Origin: Camellia lanceoleosa
Taxonomy: Eukaryota; Streptophyta; Magnoliopsida; Ericales; Theaceae
NCBI GenBank assembly: GCA_025200525.1
Contig: CM045761.1
Coordinates: 205,812,254-205,876,253, forward strand
Reading direction: 5' to 3'
Length of the DNA stretch: 64,000 bases
Shown: piece by piece, positions 10,676-20,103 of the stretch
Position numbering within the stretch: position 1 is the first letter of the stretch
How the letters are laid out: every line of letters begins with the position of its first letter
Notes under the pieces: model-generated
The model's input: only the letters and a program-made list of their open reading frames with translations
Told to the model about the DNA's origin: nothing
Database searches by the model: none
Position numbers and translations under genes: made by a program

Positions 10676-11609
10676 GTTTGTCTAGATATTCTTTGTAACT
10701 GGAATCGGCTCCTAGGTTACATAATATAATGGTTGGAATCTTGTCCTTTATTTTCTTTGGGCGAGCATATTTACAATTCAAAATGAAATCCCGTTGCGCT
10801 CCAATAAATTCCCGCCAATGTTTTAAATATTATGGGGCCACGTCATCGATTACATTATATAAAGCAACATCATTGTGGTCCCGTAAATCGATGTGGCCGA
10901 AATAATAATTATGTGGCCCCAAAGAGCAGGCCCAACATGTTTTCCCAATCCTAGATGGGCCTTCAATTATAATGCTTTTGGGCCTGTGTGGTCTTTGGGC
11001 CTCGTCCTTGATATTTTCTGCAACCCATTGCTTTAGATCTGTTGGGATGGCCCATACCGTTTCTGCAAATTGATGAACGTACGACAATGGTGGAATAAAT
11101 GAAATCTTGTCATAATTAAAGGACAATTTGTCATAATTTAACCAATAGCATTTTGGGTCTCCGTTTCTCACCATTGCTAGCGCTTGCTCCTTGTTGTCAA
11201 GCGCCTTTACAATATATATTTTCTTTGTTCTATTGGTTAGCACAAGGTTTCGCTCACTTTAATTCACCCCATTCATGTAGTCACCGTGTTTAGAGATGTA
11301 TTCCAAAACATTTTCATGATTAGCTGCCCCTTGCATATTTGGATGGAAATGACAATTACTATTGTCATGGGTAATGTTGAAGAACCGTTCATGTTGTGTC
11401 TGGAAACGGTATGGGAATTGGACGAGAGCATGTAGATGTGGTTCACCAGTGGCGTGTAATTCATGTGCAACTCTGATATAATTTGGTTGCCTATTGATGA
11501 ACAGCGCTCTAAGTTTTTGCAGGAGTCCCTCTTTATGTAAAGAACATCTGGGATATGTCAGAAAGATGTTCTTATTTTCCAATCTAAAGCGACGTCGCAT
11601 TGGGGCCAT
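10572..11609 (-). pseudogene. Geminivirus Rep (C1), near full length, right arm, broken
   Basis: This minus-strand relic covers the whole of Rep in three open pieces. 11259-11609 has motif I FLTYP, motif II HLHALVQ and motif III YISK. 10830-11243 has Walker A GPSRIGKT and Walker B VIDDV. 10572-10829 has IPTIILCN, the sensor-type motif, and the C-terminus. Breaks: small indels between about 11280 and 11180 give a stop at 11259-11261, with the frame regained afterwards; an in-frame TAA is at 10830-10832. All key ATPase motifs remain visible. It overlaps the TrAP-like ORF at its 3' end. It differs from the left arm by clearly more than isolated substitutions. Confidence 0.85.
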
Positions 11610-11698
11610 AACTCACTCTCAATGATGTCACTTACTCCCTCTGATGACGCAAGTCACTCTCTAAAAACTTTACTGATGTTAGAGAGTTAGGGAGTGAG

Positions 11699-11706
11699 TT
11701 ATATAT
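11699..11706 (-). promoter_or_regulatory. TATA box of right-arm complementary-sense promoter
   Basis: The plus strand TTATATAT reads ATATATAA on the minus strand, between the origin and the Rep start (ATG ends at 11609). The same position in the left arm is ATATACAA. Confidence 0.55.
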
Positions 11707-11713
11707 GGTTCTC

Positions 11714-11746
11714 GGAGCATCCCACCAATATTACCTGGGACGCTCC
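11714..11746 (+). other. Geminiviral origin stem-loop, right arm
   Basis: Stem GGAGCATCCC (11714-11723) pairs with GGGACGCTCC (11737-11746), with one weak pair, around a 13-nt loop containing CAATATTAC (11726-11734). This is one base from the conserved geminivirus nonanucleotide TAATATTAC. Orientation (plus = virion sense) agrees with Rep on the minus strand to its left. Confidence 0.85.
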
Positions 11747-11905
11747 CCCCGCGCCACATGTCATCCCCGGATTGGTGCTCCCTTTCGCATTTGGTGCCGT
11801 GTTGTCGGCTAAGGGCTCCACTCCGCTCCCAAATCTACAGTCTGGATTAAAAGATTGAATAGGAAAAACGTAGCATAAATACTATTGTTAAAGGCAAAAT
11901 AATGT

Positions 11906-12229
11906 GTGGATTTGTCTTGTTTTGCAATGGATCTCAGAGATCTTGGCCAATTTCGGCGCTTGGTTTTAAAATATGAACCGGATGTTTTATTGTTGCACTG
12001 GTCGTTGATGGTCGTCGCCGAAGAGACCACCGAAATATTAATCCGGCATATCAACGCCTTACAGCAGCAAGAAGATGCTTTATTCACCGGTCTGAAAGCT
12101 GTATCCGAGTTAGACAAAGAGAACACCCATGCACAGACATCGCATCAGGGTGTAGAAATACATCTTGCCGCTGAGGAATGTGCGACAACCATCAATGCCG
12201 CTGAATGTTCCAGTTGCGATGAAAAATAA
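11906..12229 (+). CDS. Virion-sense ORF of the right arm, 107 aa, unassigned
   Basis: This is the first virion-sense frame after the right-arm origin, where geminiviruses place V2/pre-coat or movement genes. The product is Leu-rich in its first third (DVLLLHWSLMVV) and has a Gln/Glu/Asp-rich helix-like centre; I do not recognise the family. The last four codons and the stop come from the flanking direct repeat (GATGAAAAATAA at 12218), so the viral reading frame is fused to host DNA and its natural end is lost. The left arm keeps only the start of this region, with a stop after seven codons. A possible second ATG is at 11927. Confidence 0.45.
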   Translation: MDLSCFAMDLRDLGQFRRLVLKYEPDVLLLHWSLMVVAEETTEILIRHINALQQQEDALFTGLKAVSELDKENTHAQTSHQGVEIHLAAEECATTINAAECSSCDEK

Positions 12230-13004
12230 AGGTTGTCTTCCTTTTTCATGGAATGTCAGGTGTGCTTCTACATCGTCATTAAATGTTACTTTTATTTTTT
12301 TAAGATATTATCTCACAATTGTTTGTGTTTTGTGTTATAAATTTATTACATATGTGTTTGCTAAAGTTATTAGATGGACCTAATACAAGAAATGTAGACT
12401 ATTTCAATGCCATTCTTGGGATTAGAAATACAAAAATATACACAAAAAGTATATAAATAGATAAGATTTTATAAAATTTATTTGTGAGTCTCACTTCTTG
12501 AAAATCCTATAATTCATTTATTTTTTGTATTATATTTTATGTTTGGTTTCTATACTTTTTTTTTTATATAGTTTTCTTTGTTTTCTTTAAAAGTTTATTT
12601 TTAAAAATTAATAAATAAATAAGTAAATCATTTTCTATTTCAAACAATTTCATTTTTTATATTTTTTCTTAAAGTAGTTTTAGTTTTGGGCAATTATTTA
12701 CTCTTTTTTTTTTCTATATATTATAATTTTGTGCATTTTAAGTGTATAATGTTTTCACTAATACACTCGGAGATGCACTATGAAAGAAGTATCATGCGAA
12801 AATCAAGTAAGAAGAAGAAAAATAAATAAAACAATACAATGAATCTAGAGCAAAGATCAAAGATCAAAACTTCCAAAGCAAACAAGTAAACAAACAAGCA
12901 GGTAGAATATAATGTTTAACAATAGACATTTGAAAATTTGTAATAGAATTTTATAACTTTTCTTTTTGCTAAGAAAATTCTATTTGATACTAGCTAAATA
13001 AAAT
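12218..13004 (+). repeat. Long direct repeat B, first part
   Basis: Second copy of 8501-9370, starting GATGAAAAATAAAGG immediately after the viral segment. It is interrupted at 13004 by chromovirus element 2 and resumes at 22630-22711, ending TTGCTAATCA and then continuing into different DNA. Non-coding and AT-rich. Confidence 0.85.
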
Positions 13005-15522
13005 TGTAACAACCCTCACTTTGAATTTGTCTTGTTTGCATGCATATTGTGTAATCTTGCCTTGATAAGTTTGTAATCTTGAGATTTTGTTTTGCTTTGC
13101 TTGGTTAATCGTAACTTGCTTGAACTTGCACCTTGTTTGGAGCCTAGCCGAGGTCAGCTTGGCATAGTTCGTCTTTGAGCCTTTGCGTTTTGAACGGTTT
13201 TGGAACCTTAGCCGACCTCTATCTTCACCTCGGCATGTTTGCCGAGATGTTTTGTGCTTGTGATCTTTGTCCTTGGGCAGGTATGGCCTAGGCCGAGATG
13301 TGGTACAGGGCCAAGGTGTGGCACTTTTAGTCAAGTGTCGCCCTCCTAGCGTTGCCTTTGTTGACCAAGGTCAAGTCTTGTCTTTGGCCGAGGTCATTCT
13401 CGCCGACGTGTTTTGCCGCCAAGCGTGTTGTGTACGCTTTGTCGAGACTTGTCTTGTCTAGCGTCACCTTTCTAATCGCACCAATCCGGTGATGCCACGC
13501 GGTCCGAGCCGAAGGCTATGACAATTGTGCCTATAATGCATCATTGTGTAACTTTTGATTATGATTTGGTCTCAATCTTTGTCTTGTTTAGAGAGAGCTC
13601 TAGAACTTAGAGTTAGAATTTTAGTGTGAGAGTTGAGCTCCGAGCTTGATCGTGGAAGATCGAACCGCTGATTTCAGCTTTTGAGGTTAGATTCTTGTTC
13701 TACATCGATTGTTCCTATTGATCATCTAGATGCATTGCATGATTGGATCTGTTTTGCATGTCATGCATTGATTTGAACTTGGTTTTGAAAGAGAAAAATG
13801 TTGTTCTTGTGTTCTTAAAGGAGAACCTTGTTTTGATCCGAAAGTTTGGAACAAGAATCATGTTTTGTGTTTGTTCTTGCATAATTTTCTCGAATGAGTA
13901 CCCTAGTCCACGTTTTGAACTCTTAGCTTGAAAACCCCAGATTTCAGATATGTGAGTTGGATTTCAAAGATGCATGATCTTGTTCTTCGTGCCTTTGAAA
14001 GGAAACTCGTGTTTTCCTAACTTTGCCTTGTTTTGGCTTTTCGAGTCCACACCTCGGCGGGGAGGTGTAGGACCTCGGCTAGACCTGGATGGTACCAGTG
14101 CACTTCCTGTGATGGGAAATAATGTTTGATTCCTTGCATGTATGTGAAGCTCGTTTTGAGAGTATGGTTTGCTATGTGATTGTAGGACTTTGATCTTTGC
14201 TTGAGCCTACACCTGAAGACCGAGGTGAGTGGTGCTTTTAATAAAGCTATGTTATAAAGCTTTTGATAAATCTTGCTTGTTTCGCTTTGGTAAAAGTAAT
14301 TGCTAAGCATGAATGATTAGCCTATTTTGATGTTTTGTATATGGGCTTGTTTTGATGGTATTCTTGAAAGTCCCTCAGGCCGAGGACTCTAAACTTTAGC
14401 AAAGACTAGAGGAAAAGGTAAGTATGAACTTTGTCTTGATGATGTCCTTGTAATGAGTTGAGCTTTGTTTCGGTTTCTTTGGAAAGTCCCTTGTGCTGGA
14501 GGACTCTAAACTTTCGCAGTACATCTTGTTAAAAAGGATACGGTCCTATCTTGCTAAGATAAATGTTAAAGCGAGCTACGGGCCTAAGTAACACAAGTCC
14601 CTTGTGCTAGAGGACTTTAAACTTTTGTAGCACCACTTGGTGAAAAAGGGCTACGGGCCTAAGTCACAAACTTCGGTGAAAAAGGGCTACGGGCCTAAGT
14701 CATATAAGCTTGATATGTTTTGTCTTGAAGATTACCTCGGCTACTACTTGTGCTATCTCGGCAAATGTTTTGACTTGTAAGACTTGTTGGATGAATACGG
14801 TTCATCACTTGATTCGATACAACTTGATTTGTCTTGTTTTGGAAGGAACCTCGGCTACTACTTGTTTAAACTTTGTATTGCTTTGCGGTAGGATTTGGAC
14901 AGATGAATACGGTTCATCTCTTGTTACGATGCAGACTTGATATTCTTCTTGGCGGGAACCTCGGCTATTGTTTGAATGGTTTTGATATGCTTTGTTTTGG
15001 CGGACTCGGCTATTATTCATGCAAACCTTTATTTCTAGTACCATTCACTCGAGTTTCCAAGCTCACCCCTCTCTATATATATGTAGGTGATGAAAGCGGG
15101 GCGGCGACGCCTAGAAGTATTTGTACAATTTTGTTTTGGGATTTTTGTTATGCCGACTTGACTTGCTTACATCGGTACATTTTGTGATTACCTCGGCATA
15201 TGTGTTACTTGGATTCTTGAAAATCATGCTTCTTTGCTCGTGAATCATCAGTATTTGTATACGTCGGCTGAGAAGCCTTTTGATCAGGATGTAACTGTAT
15301 TTGTTTTGTTATCTGCCGAGGTGCAGTTCTGCTATGTATGCATTTACATTTGATCTATGCACAGCTCTCAAGGACCATTTGTATTTAGTTTATTCGCTTC
15401 CGCATATGTGAGCCCCTATGATTACTCTGATGTGTGTGAAATTTTGTGGCCGGCCTTTGGTAATTACGGATTCTTGGCCATCTCGACACCCACCTACTAA
15501 AGGGCAGGTTGGGGTCGTGACA
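13005..15522 (+). repeat. 5' LTR of element 2
   Basis: 2518 bp, TGTAACAACC to GTCGTGACA. Long stretches (for example 13005-13310) look identical to the 3' LTR, while 13311-13520 has clustered small replacements and indels. Inside, blocks with 'AGTCCCT...GAGGACT.TAAACTTT' recur near 14361, 14478 and 14599. A 38-bp block (GGTGAAAAAGGGCTACGGGC...) is duplicated at 14640-14705. Short ORFs inside are not real genes. Confidence 0.92.
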
Positions 15523-15525
15523 GAG

Positions 15526-15538
15526 TGGTATCGAGCAC
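15526..15538 (+). other. Primer binding site of element 2
   Basis: TGGTATCGAGCAC, 3 bp after the LTR end, resembles the initiator tRNA-Met binding sequence with one base missing or changed. It primes minus-strand DNA synthesis in this class of element. Confidence 0.75.
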
Positions 15539-15778
15539 AAGTTCCTCATAGTACGTTGATTCACACACTCGAGTCCTAAAGAGCATAGGATTCCATTTAG
15601 AAAGATGCTAGGGTTGCATCATATTGCTTGCTATTTGAACAAGGTGTGCATCGTCTTGACTTGCTTAATTGTTACTTGCTGCGGAGTTATTTGTTTACTT
15701 GCTTTAAAGTCACACTTTGTATACTCATAGTATCATGAGGAGGTAGACCTCCACTTGCCGAGATCGGTCTGAAGGCAG

Positions 15779-16826
15779 TTGGACAGAATGGAAAGATTAA
15801 TGGAAGGATTGACCCGTGAGTTAAGGCAAATAAGACAAAGAAGACGCTTAGTGCTACATCGACCCGAAAGCGAGCGAATGGCGAAATGTAGTCCCTCCTC
15901 CACCTCCCCAGTGCCACAAGTCGCTCCACAGCCAGCCTTATATGGAGATGGCACAATAGCTTTGATCAGGGAGTTCAAGAAGATGAGACCACCAAGGTTT
16001 TCTGGAGGTATTGAGCCAATGAAGGCCGAGGCATGGGTTTTGGAAATGGAGAAACTGTTTGAGATTTTCCCCAGCACCGATGTTCAGAAGGTGACTTTAG
16101 CTGCATTCACCCTGGACGACGATGCTCGGAGATGGTGGATGATGACCAGAGAAACTAACCCTGGTTTAACCTGGGCAAGGTTTTTGGAACTATTTTACAA
16201 GAAGCATTTTCCCCTCAGCGTTCGGAATCGCAAGGCTACCGAATTTCAGACTTTGACGCAAGGCAGTCGAACAGTGGCGGAATATGATCGCGCTTTTACT
16301 GAATTGGTAAGGTTTGTACCTCACATGATCAATGATGAATACATGAAGGCTAGGAAGTTTGAAAGTGGGCTTCGCGGACCGATTCAAGACCGGGTTAGCC
16401 TGCTCGATATGCCGACCTATGCCGAAGTGCTGAACAAAGCCGTTTTGGCCGAAACCAACTTGAACAGGTACCAGAACTCGGGAGAGAATCAGCGGAAGAG
16501 ACAGAACTATGACAATCACCGAACAGTTGAACACCAATAAGAAGATGAACAAGGGCGATCTTTGGTTATCCAAGCGGGAAGGCAATACTAAGCCGACATG
16601 TTCAGATTGTGGGAAGCAACATTTTGGGGTTTGTCGTCGGACATCTGGTGCTTGCTATGAATGTGGAGAAGTGGGTCATTTTGTGAGAGATTGTCCTAAG
16701 ACAAAGGCTGAAACCAGCAAGAAAGGTGAGAATACCTCAGGTACGGTTCAAAAGAATAATGCTGGGAAAGGACAGATGAGGCAGGGCAGAGTATTTGCAC
16801 TAGTGCGAGGATACTCGAATCTTTGA
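15779..16826 (+). pseudogene. Element 2 gag (capsid and zinc knuckle), frameshifted
   Basis: 15779-16540 gives 253 aa with a retrotransposon-gag capsid domain (PRFSGG near residue 75, DDDARRWW, TVAEYDRAFTEL, FESGLRG). The frame then shifts, and 16509-16826 continues with a Cys-rich stretch and a CCHC knuckle, CYECGEVGHFVRDC. This would package the element RNA in cytoplasmic particles. The true N-terminus may lie upstream, because the frame before 15779 is broken near 15745. A single shift near 16510-16540 separates the two halves. Confidence 0.85.
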
Positions 16827-16839
16827 GGCGTGGTGTCGT

Positions 16840-18613
16840 ATACTTCTAATTTGCTCCCGAAATGCTTATGTGTTAGTTGATTAAGACTCTCACTCGTTTG
16901 TTTCCACTAAGTTTGCCGAGAAGATTAATAGGAAATTAGAATCTCTTGATTATGTGCTATCTCAGGTTCTACTCCGCAGGAGATCCATGATTGTTGCATC
17001 CATTTATAGAGCATGTGTTGTCGTCATTGAGCATGTTGAACTGCTAGTTGATTTAATGCCCTTGAATATAGATCAATTCGATGTTATATTGGGAATGGAT
17101 TGGTTAGTAGCAAACCACGCACTCATTGATTGTGTTTCAAGAGTGTCACATTGCAACCCCCAAACCTAGCCCAAGTGATTTTTCTAGGTAAAGGAGTAAT
17201 GCCCCCACCTTACTCAATCTCATCCACGAAGGCTTGTAAGCTGATCCAAAAAGGTTGTAAGGGTTATTTGAGTAGTATACTGAAAGATCGGGATGGAAAT
17301 GTTAGTTTAGCCGACATCCCGCTTGTTCATGAGTTCGCCGACGTCTTTCCTAATGATTTACTGGCCATTTGGTCGATAGAGAAATAGAGTTTCTTGTTGA
17401 TGTTATATCGGGAACACAACCGATCTCCAAAACACCATATAGAATGGCCCCACCGAACTTAGAGAATTGAAACTACAATTGCAAGAGTTGTTGGACAAGG
17501 GATTTATTAGGCGAGCACATCACCATGGGGAGCACCTGTGTTATTTGTTAAGAAGAAGGATGGCACACTTCGCCTTTGTATTGATTATAGAGAACTCAAT
17601 AAGGTCACCATTAAGAATAAGTACCCATTACCTAGGATTGATGATTTACTTGATCAGTTACAAGGAGCACGAGTCTTTTCCAAGATTGACCTTAGGTCGG
17701 GCTACCATCACTTAAGGTTAAGCGAGAGGATGTTGAGAAGATCGCCTTTCGGACAAGATATGGACACTAAGAATTTTTAGTGATGCCTTACGGATTGACC
17801 AATGCCCCAGCAGCATTTATGGATTTAATGAACAGAGTCTTCAAGCCCCACTTAGATGAGTTTGTGGTCGTCTTCATCGATGATATATTGATTTATTCCA
17901 AGAGTGAAGTTGAACATGAAAACCATCTGAGAATTTCTTTGCAGATATTGAGAGACCGGAAACTGTATGCTAAATTTAACAAGTGTGAGTTTTGGCTTTC
18001 TACTATTTCATTTCGGGTCATGTAATAAATGAAGAAGGTATTTGATTGATCCGAGCAAAATAGAAGCCGTGGTAAATTGGCGAGGCCAATGTGTCCGAGG
18101 TTCAAGTTTTCGGGTTTGGCGGTTACTACAGGAAGTTCGTAAAGAATTCTCCAGATTGCAACTCCATTGACACAATTGACTAGGAAGGAGCACCGTATGA
18201 ATGGATGAAGATCGAGTCGACTTTTCAGAACTAAAGCGAGGTTGGTTCTGACACGATCTTGGTACTTCCATCGTAATGAGGAGTTTCATGTTTACAGTGA
18301 TGCGTCGCATAAGGGTTTGGGTTGTGTATTAATGCAAGGAGGTAAGGTTATAGCATATGCATCTCGTCAATTGAAGCCACATGAGAAGAACTATCCTACC
18401 CATGACTTGGAGCTAGCGGTGGTATTTGCTTTGAAGATTTGGCGTCATTACTTGTATGGAGCTTCTTGTCGGTTTTTACAGATCATCGAGCTTGAAGTAT
18501 CTATTCACTCGGAATTGAACTTGAGACAAAGAAGATGGCTCGAGTTGTTGAAGGACTACGATATGCGATTCAATATCACCCAGGAAAAGCCAACTGCGTG
18601 GCCGATGCTCTGA
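16840..18613 (+). pseudogene. Element 2 pol: protease, RT and RNase H, frameshifted
   Basis: A protease remnant lies around 16880-17169; its active-site region is damaged by a stop near 16884, and DVILGMDWL ends the domain. RT pieces are 17467-17780 ([29 protein letters not shown]) and 17780-18025 ([14 protein letters not shown], catalytic FIDDILIY). RNase H is at 18242-18613 ([16 protein letters not shown]). The frame changes several times through single-base indels. The family's job is to copy element RNA into DNA; this copy could not make one continuous polyprotein as read here. Confidence 0.85.
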
Positions 18614-18649
18614 AAATCGGTTGGAAATTTGGCATGCCTAACATTGATT

Positions 18650-20092
18650 TCGGCAGAACCAACCATTGTTGAAGAAGTAAAGGCAAGACAAATGGAGGAT
18701 GAATTCTTGAGAAAAAGTAGCCGATGAGATTGTTACCAAGCCGAGATCCGGGTACACCTTTGAAAACCAAGTGGTTAAGTTTGAAGTGAAATTGTGTGTG
18801 GCCGATGTTAGAGTGAAAAGGAAGATTTTGCCGAAGCCCATAATTCCAAGTTCTGTTCATCCAGAAATACCAAGATGTACCATGATGTAAAACAGATGTT
18901 TTGGTGGCCAAACATGAAGAGAGAGATAGCGAATTTGTGTCCCGGTGTTTGCATTGCCGACAAGTAAAAGCAGAACATCGAGACCAGCAGGACTTCTACA
19001 ACCTTTGCCGATCCTGGTGGAAGTGGGAACACATCTCTATGGATTTTGTGATCGATGCCGAGAACACGAAAGGTATGGATTCGATTTGGGTTGTGGTAGA
19101 TAGACTAACCAAGTCAAGACACTTTTTGCTGTTAAGACTACTTTCAACGCCGATCAACTTGCCCTACTTTATGTGAATGAGATTGTTAGACTTCATGGAG
19201 TGCCGATGTCAATAGTGTCGGACGAGATCCTAAATTTGTTTCAGTTTTGGCGAGTCTCTGAAGAGCCTTTGGAGCCGAATCGAGATTTAGCTGACTTTTC
19301 ATCCCAGACGGATGGGCAAGCGAAAGAACGATTGAGACACTTGAAGATATGCTTAGACTACGTGTATTGGATTTCCAAGGAAATTGGGGAATGCATTTGC
19401 CATTAGTGGAATTCGCTTACAACAAGTTATCACGCGAGTATTGGTATGGCACCGTATGAAGCTCTATATGGAAGAAAATGCAGATCGCCGATATGTTGGA
19501 CGAAGTCGGAGATAAGGCTCGCTTGGTCCCGAACTCATTCAAGTAACAACAGAAGATTAAACTTATTCAAGAGAGGATTAAAGCGCCAGAGCCGACAAAA
19601 GAGTTATGCCGACTGGAGAAGAAATGAGCTAGAATTGAAGTTGGGGATCACGTATTCCTAAAGGTTTCACCAATGAAAGGAGTTTCAGATTTGGGAAGAG
19701 AGGTAAGTTAGCACCCGTTATATTGGCCCATTTGAAGTCCTTGACAAGGTTAACTCCGTTGCCTCTGACTTGCTTTGCCACCAGAATTGAGCCAAGTCCA
19801 TAACGTGTTTCATGTTTCGATGTTAAGGAAGTATATTCGGGATCCACTGCATGTAATTAAGCATTCTGGAATCGAAGTTAATGAGAATTTGGGCTATGAA
19901 GAGAAGCCGACGTCTATTGTGGACAGACAAGTTAAGCAATTGAGAAACAAGTCGATACCAATGGTAAAGGTGGAATGGAAAGAGCACTATGGCAAGGACG
20001 CCACATGGGAAATGGAAGAGGAAATGAGAATTCGACATCCAGAGTTATTCTTGGACCAAGGTATAGTAAGTTTGGGGTCCAAACTTCCTTAA
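18650..20092 (+). pseudogene. Element 2 integrase and chromodomain, frameshifted
   Basis: The zinc-binding part (CLHCRQVKAEH) and start of the catalytic core (WKWEHISMDFV, SIWVVVDRLTKS) are in 18901-19176. A base is missing just after the second catalytic Asp (VSD, near 19220), which shifts the frame. 19446-19661 carries the MAPYEALYGRKCRSP region. 19775-20092 is a 105-aa frame with the integrase C-terminal FHVSMLRKY motif and a chromodomain (VEWKEHYGKDATWE), which in this group targets integration to heterochromatin. Confidence 0.85.
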
Positions 20093-20099
20093 GGGGGGT
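20088..20099 (+). other. Polypurine tract of element 2
   Basis: A purine run (TTAAGGGGGGTAGGA region) sits immediately before the 3' LTR start at 20104, the expected primer for plus-strand DNA synthesis. Confidence 0.75.
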
Positions 20100-20103
20100 A
20101 GGA

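Larger units (their letters stand above)
9371..12217. mobile_element. Endogenous geminiviral insertion, inverted arms
   Basis: The left arm (9371 to about 10434) reads from the start of a virion-sense region through a replication origin into a plus-strand Rep gene. The right arm (about 10435-12217) reads the opposite way: TrAP-like ORF, full-length Rep relic, origin and a virion-sense ORF. The arms are inverted copies over about 1.05 kb and differ at many sites. About 490 bp in the middle (10435-10926) occur only once. Coat protein and movement genes are absent. The Rep genes have stops and shifts, so this is an old integrated copy and not a circulating virus. A long direct host repeat flanks it. 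Confidence 0.9.

Noticed and set aside
15779..16077. Antisense ORFs over gag (15687-16077 and 16190-16585, minus)
   Set aside because: They lie opposite a clear gag capsid domain and have no motif of their own.
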